Part shown: positions 59,373-64,000 of the stretch, piece after piece
How the letters are laid out: every line of letters begins with the position of its first letter
Position numbering within the stretch: position 1 is the first letter of the stretch
Assembly (NCBI RefSeq): GCF_900105755.1
Contig: NZ_FNTQ01000001.1
Coordinates: 4,650,001 to 4,714,000, forward strand
Source: Streptomyces sp. Ag109_O5-10
Lineage (GTDB): Bacteria; Actinomycetota; Actinomycetes; Streptomycetales; Streptomycetaceae
Direction of reading: 5' to 3'
Length of the DNA stretch: 64,000 nt
Translations under genes and position numbers: made by a program
The notes under the pieces: model-generated
What the model was told of the DNA's origin: nothing
Seen by the model: only the letters and a program-made list of their open reading frames with translations
The model's database searches: none

Positions 59373-61094
59373 TCAGCCGGTGAACTTCACCTCGGTGACG
59401 GCCTGCTTGTAGCCGGCCTGTGCGTACGCGTCGGGATCCGCTCCGGAATTCGGCACGGCGGTGATCCACATGAGCACGAACTGGCTCTTCACCTTCTTGC
59501 TGACCTTCACCGTGGCGGTGTTCCCGGTGGTGGTGACGCTGCCGATCTTCGTCATCGAGCTGATCGAGCCCGGGGTCAGCGAGTCGGCGGCGTACAGCGC
59601 GACCGTTGTGTGATCGCCAGAGTAGCGAAGGGAGATGGTTCCCGTGGCGAGTTCCCTGGCGGAGCCCAGGTCGTAGACGATGCCCACGCCCGGCTTGTAC
59701 GGAGCCAGCTCCGGCCCGCTCAGGAAGGTATTCGTCCTCCAGTAGGTCGAGGTGCTGCCGTCGTACGTCTTGTTGACGTCGTTCGGATGCTGGGCCTCGC
59801 CCGTGGCGACGTACTCCTGTGCGTTCTGGATCTTTATCGCTGCGGCCGGCGCCGAGCTGGCGCCGTTCTTGTCGCCGCCGTCCGTCGTCTGGGTGTGGGT
59901 GGTGTCGTCGGACTTGTCGCCCTGGTGCATCAGGGCGTCCGCCAGCTGCCAGCTGCCCAGGCCCAGGGCGGCGATGAGGAGGGCCGAGACGCCCCATTTC
60001 AGCGCCTTGCCGGTGCGGCTCTGGAGCGGAGGTGGCGGGGCCTGCATGGGCTGCGTCACGCCGGGCGGCGTGGGGCGGCCGTAGGTGCCCTGCTGGTACG
60101 TGGTGCGCTGGTACTCGGGCGGCGCGGTGAACGCGGGCTCCGGCGGGCGGATGCGGGGCATCTCGCCGATCGCCTTCACCAGCTCCTCCGGCGTGGTGCA
60201 GGCGGACTCGTGGCGGGAGGCGGTGGCGCCGTCGTTGACGAGGGCCCGCATGGCGAGCTCGGACAGGCCGCGGTGGACGCCGGCACGCACCTGGTCGGGT
60301 GCGATCAGACCGACGTCCTTGGGGAGCCCGGCCAGGCCGTAGGCGTCGTTCTCGTACGGCCAGCGCTGGGTCAGCGTCGCGTACAGCAGGGCGCCGATCG
60401 CCTCGGTGTCGGTGCGCTGTGGGGTGTCGGAACTGATCCCGCGCAGCGCCGCGTTCACCGCGAGGCCGCGGATGCGCCACTGGCCGGTGGAGGTGCGCAG
60501 CACGGCGTTCGGGTTCAGGCGGAGATGGGCCAGCCCCTCGCGGTGCGCGGCCGCCATGGCGGAGGCGATCTGACTGACCATCTGGTAGGCGTCGTGCGGT
60601 TCCAGCGGTCCGACCGCGAGCAGCGCGGTCAGCTCCGTGGCGTCCGGCAGCCACTCGTGGACGACGTAGACGAGGTCGTTCTCCTCGACGGCGTCCAGGA
60701 CCTGTACGAAACGCGGATCCCCGAGTAGCGCGGCGGACCGGGCGGCGGCCAGCACCGCACGGGTCCGCAGATGGTCGGAGGGCAGGATGTGGACGCCGAC
60801 GGCGCGACGAAGTTTCTCGTCGACCGCACGCCAACTGCTGAATCCGTCCAGACGGGTGACGCACTCCTCAAGACGGTAGCGTCTGGCGAGCTTGTGCCCG
60901 CTGTGCAGTTCAGGGGGTGCGGCCTGCTTCTCAGCACCCGCGGCCATGCCGTTTCCCTGTGCTTCGTCGCTGTCCGTGTCCCGCTCCGGGTTCTTGGCCA
61001 CCCCGTCGGCCGTGGACTGGTCCGCCTTGGCGGTCAGCGGCTTGTCACCGCTGTTGTCTGCCACGTCGACGGCAGCCGTGCTCCGTTCCGCCAC
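59373..61094 (-). CDS. Pseudokinase membrane protein (MviN/MurJ partner)
   Basis: A 573-residue protein with a kinase fold lacking catalytic residues. The HRD-K-N catalytic loop is replaced by HLRLNPNA (about 192-199), and the DFG is replaced by IRGLAVNAAL, while the flanking fold (YRLEECVTRLDGFSSWRA, VYVVHEWLPDATEL, TQRWPYEN) is kept. A membrane helix (about 365-386) leads to an outside beta-domain resembling a discoidin/F5-8C fold (NKTYDGSTSTYWRTNTF, VYDLGSARELATGTISLRY). In mycobacteria the equivalent pseudokinase is fused to MviN, is phosphorylated by PknB and recruits FhaA. Here it is a separate gene 118 bp after murJ. GTG at 61094 with AGGA spaced 7 was chosen over ATG at 61154. Confidence 0.9.
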   Translation of the reverse strand: MAERSTAAVDVADNSGDKPLTAKADQSTADGVAKNPERDTDSDEAQGNGMAAGAEKQAAPPELHSGHKLARRYRLEECVTRLDGFSSWRAVDEKLRRAVGVHILPSDHLRTRAVLAAARSAALLGDPRFVQVLDAVEENDLVYVVHEWLPDATELTALLAVGPLEPHDAYQMVSQIASAMAAAHREGLAHLRLNPNAVLRTSTGQWRIRGLAVNAALRGISSDTPQRTDTEAIGALLYATLTQRWPYENDAYGLAGLPKDVGLIAPDQVRAGVHRGLSELAMRALVNDGATASRHESACTTPEELVKAIGEMPRIRPPEPAFTAPPEYQRTTYQQGTYGRPTPPGVTQPMQAPPPPLQSRTGKALKWGVSALLIAALGLGSWQLADALMHQGDKSDDTTHTQTTDGGDKNGASSAPAAAIKIQNAQEYVATGEAQHPNDVNKTYDGSTSTYWRTNTFLSGPELAPYKPGVGIVYDLGSARELATGTISLRYSGDHTTVALYAADSLTPGSISSMTKIGSVTTTGNTATVKVSKKVKSQFVLMWITAVPNSGADPDAYAQAGYKQAVTEVKFTG

Positions 61095-61212
61095 CGTCGT
61101 TCCTGCCTCCCCATCCGTTGCACGCTGTCCGACGCCGAAACCAATTGTGCCCACAGTCCCCCGCTATGCACGACACGCGGCGGCGAACGATGGTTGTGCG
61201 CTTACCCCCGTC

Positions 61213-63537
61213 TCAGCGACCCAGACGCCCGCGCACCATACCCACGAGGGAGTTGAGCTCCTCGATGCGCATGCGGCGCGCGGCGACGTAGAAGACGCCG
61301 AGCAGGACCGCCCCGCCGGCCAGCAGCGAGGCGAAGGAACCGATGACGCCCTGCCCCAGAGTGTGGCCGATGCCGTAGCAGGCCGCACCACTGAGCAGCG
61401 CGGCCGGTACGGACGCGATGCAGAGCCTGGCATAGGTGCGGGTGACGCGGGAGCCGTCCAGGTCGCCGCCGAGCCGCTTGCGCAGCCGCCGCCAGGCCAC
61501 TCCGACGCCGATCGCGTAGGCCAGGCCGTAGGAGGCCGCCATGCCGGCCACCGCCCAGCGGGCCGGGAGCAGCACGTAACAGGCGACCGAGGCACCCGCG
61601 TTGACCGCCGCGACGATGACCGTGTTGTAGAAGGGGGTGCGGGTGTCTTCGTAGGCGTAGAAGGCGCGCAGGACGACGTACTGCACCGAGTAGGGGATCA
61701 GGCCGAGGGCGAAGGCCATCAGCATGAATCCCATGTTGGTGGCCTCGCTGATGCCCGAGGAGCCGAAGATCAGGGTGCACATCGGCACGCCGAGGGCCAG
61801 GAAGCCGAAGGAGATGGGGACGATCGCGACGGCGGTCGTCCTGAGGCCCTGGGAGATGTCGTCGCGGACGGCGCCCGTGTCGTTCTCGGCGGCCGAGCGG
61901 GAGATCCGCGGCAGCAGGGCGGCCATCAGGGAGACGGTGATGATGGCCTGCGGCAGGCCCCAGATCAGCTGTGCGTTGGCGTAGGCGGCGAAGCCGGTGC
62001 CGTCGACCGGGGAATGTTTGCCGGCCGAGGTCGACAGCTGGGAGACGACGAGCGCACCCGCCTGGTTGGCGAGGACGAACAGCACGGTCCACTTGGCGAG
62101 GGTCGCGGCCTTGCCGAGGCCGTGGCCCCGCCAGTCGAAGCGCAGCCGCAGCCGGAACCCGGTCTCGCGCAGGTAGGGGATCATCGCCAGGGCCTGGACC
62201 ACCAGGCCGAGCAGCACGCCGAGGCCGAGCAGCCGCTGGCCCTCCGGCGGAATGTTCGTGACCTTCATCCCGGAGTGCGCGGCGGTGCCGTAGACCCAGA
62301 TGAACAGGCCGAGGGTGACGATGATGACGATGTTGTTGAGGACGGGAGTCCACATCATCGCGCCGAACTTGCCGCGCGCGTTGAGGATCTGACCCATCAC
62401 CACGTGGATGCCCATGAAGAAGATCGAGGGCAGGAAGTAGCGGACGAAGGTGATGCCGACCTGGTTGGCCGCCGGGTCGCTGGCGACCGAGTCGGACAGC
62501 AGGCGGATGAGGAAGGGCGCGGCCGCGATGGTGGCCGCGGTGAGCAGGCCCAGCGCCACCATGACGAGGGTCAGCAGGCGGTTGGCGAAGGCCTCACCGC
62601 CGTCGTCGTCCTCCTTCATGGCCCGCACCAGCTGCGGCACGAAGACGGAGTTGAGGCCGCCGCCGACGGTCAGGATGTAGATCATCGTCGGCAGCTGGTA
62701 GGCGACCTGGAAGGTGTCGCCGAGCAGGCCGACGCCCAGTGCGGAGACGATCAGCGCGGAGCGGACGAAGCCGGTGAGGCGGGAGACCATCGTGCCCGCC
62801 GCCATCACGGCGCTCGACTTGAGCAGGCCCGCGGCCTTTCCGCCCTTCTTCGCGGGGGCGGGCGGCGGGGCCGCGGCGGGTACGGCACCGAGGTTCAGGG
62901 TCTGGTCGATCGCGGCCGTCGGGGCAGCCGGTGGCGTCGGCGCTGCCTGGTACGGCGGCACCTGGGCGGGCCCGCCCGGGGCGGCCGTCGGCCCCGGCAC
63001 CGCCGGGGACTCCGGCGGGCGCTGACCGCCGCCCTGCTGCGGGTCCCGGTAGCCGTTCTGCTGCTGGTTCCGGTAGCCGCTCTGCTGCTGGTCGCGGAAG
63101 AGGTGCGCGAAGGCGTCCGGCTCGTGACGTTCCTCACCGGAGTGCGAGACCAGGTCGTCCACGCCCACGAACTGGGTCGTGCGCGGGTTGTCGCCGTACG
63201 GCAGGTACTGGCTCGCACCGTCCGGCTCCGGCGCCGGGGTCTGGGCCCACACCTGAGGGTCGGGGGCGTACGGCGACTGGGCGGGCTGACCGTACAGGGG
63301 CTGCTGCGGGTAGCTGCCCGGAGCCGGCGGGGGGTGCGCGGCACGGTCGTAGAGCGCCTCCGCGACCGGGTCCTGGGCGGAGAGGTCGCGTGCCCGGTAG
63401 GGGTCCTGGTCGTAGGCGTCCTGGAGGTACATGTCAGCCGCGTGCTGCGGCGGAACCTGGCCGGGCTCCGGCGGCGGCTCGGGGTAGCCCGAACCGGCCG
63501 CGCCCTGGCCGCTTTCACCGTTGTACGGCGCGCTCAT
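61213..63537 (-). CDS. murJ: Lipid II flippase MurJ (MviN)
   Basis: A 774-residue flippase that moves lipid II across the membrane. An unusually long, Pro/Gln/Tyr-rich cytoplasmic N-terminus (about 230 residues; e.g. DQQQSGYRNQQQNGYRDPQ) precedes 14 or so membrane helices of the MATE-like MurJ core, with VMAAGTMVSRLTGFVRSAL (helix 1 region), GDTFQVAYQLPTMIY and FVPQLVRAMKED. Unlike mycobacterial MviN there is no C-terminal pseudokinase; that domain is the next gene. ATG start. The DUF6049 gene ends 46 bp upstream. Confidence 0.95.
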   Translation of the reverse strand: MSAPYNGESGQGAAGSGYPEPPPEPGQVPPQHAADMYLQDAYDQDPYRARDLSAQDPVAEALYDRAAHPPPAPGSYPQQPLYGQPAQSPYAPDPQVWAQTPAPEPDGASQYLPYGDNPRTTQFVGVDDLVSHSGEERHEPDAFAHLFRDQQQSGYRNQQQNGYRDPQQGGGQRPPESPAVPGPTAAPGGPAQVPPYQAAPTPPAAPTAAIDQTLNLGAVPAAAPPPAPAKKGGKAAGLLKSSAVMAAGTMVSRLTGFVRSALIVSALGVGLLGDTFQVAYQLPTMIYILTVGGGLNSVFVPQLVRAMKEDDDGGEAFANRLLTLVMVALGLLTAATIAAAPFLIRLLSDSVASDPAANQVGITFVRYFLPSIFFMGIHVVMGQILNARGKFGAMMWTPVLNNIVIIVTLGLFIWVYGTAAHSGMKVTNIPPEGQRLLGLGVLLGLVVQALAMIPYLRETGFRLRLRFDWRGHGLGKAATLAKWTVLFVLANQAGALVVSQLSTSAGKHSPVDGTGFAAYANAQLIWGLPQAIITVSLMAALLPRISRSAAENDTGAVRDDISQGLRTTAVAIVPISFGFLALGVPMCTLIFGSSGISEATNMGFMLMAFALGLIPYSVQYVVLRAFYAYEDTRTPFYNTVIVAAVNAGASVACYVLLPARWAVAGMAASYGLAYAIGVGVAWRRLRKRLGGDLDGSRVTRTYARLCIASVPAALLSGAACYGIGHTLGQGVIGSFASLLAGGAVLLGVFYVAARRMRIEELNSLVGMVRGRLGR

Positions 63538-63582
63538 GGTTACCCCACCTCATCGTCCCGGGCCCACCGGCCACGACATCGC

Positions 63583-64000
63583 TCAACGGTCCACTCTCTC
63601 ACCCGTCTCGGACGGGTCGGCGCTTTCCGGTGCGGTGTCCGGTGTCGGGTCACTCGGCTGCTCCGGGTCGTCTTCCCGGGCCCCGGCGACGGATTCCTCC
63701 CGGAGACGATCCTCACGGGCGGCGGGGTTCCCCGGCCCGTCGGCGTCCTCGGTGTCCCCCGGGTTCTCGGCCTCCGCCGTGCCGGGAGCCTCCGGGGCGC
63801 CGGGAGCGCCGGGAGTGCCCTCGCCCTCCGTGTCGGGGCCGCCGTCCTCTTCGGCCCGCCGGGCGGCCGCCCGCTTGCGCTGGGTGTACATCCGGAAGCC
63901 GGCGAGCACCAGCAGCAGCACGCCTCCGCCGATGACCAGCATCACGGTCGGGGTGACCTCGGTGACCTTCACGTCGAAGCGGACGGGAGCGCCGTACTCC
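63583..64000 (-). CDS. DUF6049-like membrane protein, C-terminal part
   Basis: The 3' end of a gene cut by the window edge (139 codons seen). RFDVKVTEVTPTVMLVIGGG marks the end of an extracytoplasmic domain, one membrane helix follows (VMLVIGGGVLLLVLAGFRMY), then a cytoplasmic tail extremely rich in Pro, Glu, Asp and Gly. Its position just before murJ matches a large secreted DUF6049 protein in other streptomycetes; the label rests on context and this tail. Confidence 0.7.
   Translation of the reverse strand, partial: EYGAPVRFDVKVTEVTPTVMLVIGGGVLLLVLAGFRMYTQRKRAAARRAEEDGGPDTEGEGTPGAPGAPEAPGTAEAENPGDTEDADGPGNPAAREDRLREESVAGAREDDPEQPSDPTPDTAPESADPSETGERVDR

Overview
The window is a high-GC actinobacterial chromosome segment, almost certainly from Streptomyces. 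The evidence is extreme third-position GC, many GTG starts, class E sortases, and the gene order dnaA-dnaN-gnd-recF-dciA-gyrB-gyrA on one strand of the origin with rpmH-rnpA-yidD-yidC-khpB-rsmG-parA-parB on the other. This is the conserved Streptomyces oriC region. oriC lies at about 45.9-46.5 kb between dnaN and dnaA, and six exact 14-bp parS sites are scattered from 20 to 58 kb.

Layout. 1-4.3 kb holds a partial gene, a small hypothetical gene preceded by an 18-bp tandem repeat, a DUF2252 gene, the remnant of an FtsX-type permease gene broken by a 16-bp duplication, an NmrA-like oxidoreductase and tRNA-Leu(CAG). 4.3-12.5 kb is the cell-wall growth operon fhaA-fhaB-pstP-rodA-pbpA-pknB. 12.5-16.7 kb, on the opposite strand, is DUF881-sortase-small membrane protein-glutamine amidotransferase-srtE1-srtE2. 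crgA, an unexpected group of DnaA boxes, a rhomboid protease, a cyclophilin and a DUF5324 gene follow.

20-36 kb lies between tRNA-Ala(UGC) and tRNA-Ile(GAU) and is the most variable-looking part. It holds an HTH protein, a second Ser/Thr kinase, a secreted protein, small conserved proteins (DLW-39, DUF6344), a GntR regulator with a glycosyltransferase, an amidohydrolase-ferredoxin-FkbM operon that shares a putative TetR-type operator motif with a divergent DoxX gene, and a 1402-residue HTH-STAND NTPase-WD40 protein with a parS site inside its ATPase region. The tRNA-Ala 3' end and its terminator are partly duplicated about 310 bp away, which resembles an attachment-site scar.

36-64 kb is the replication and segregation core (gyrAB, dciA, recF, gnd, dnaN, oriC, dnaA, rpmH to parAB), then GNAT, trxA and trxB with a textbook SigR promoter. 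It ends with the operon (DUF6049)-murJ-pseudokinase-sigM-anti-sigma factor. The pseudokinase/MurJ pair at one end and PknB/FhaA/PstP at the other are the separated parts of the mycobacterial PknB-MviN-FhaA peptidoglycan checkpoint.

No CRISPR array, insertion sequence or complete prophage was seen. Most genes are housekeeping. The less described material is in the regulatory DNA (accessory DnaA boxes, parS sites inside coding linkers, in-frame 18-bp repeats), the broken permease gene, the tRNA-Ala duplication and the STAND-WD40 protein.
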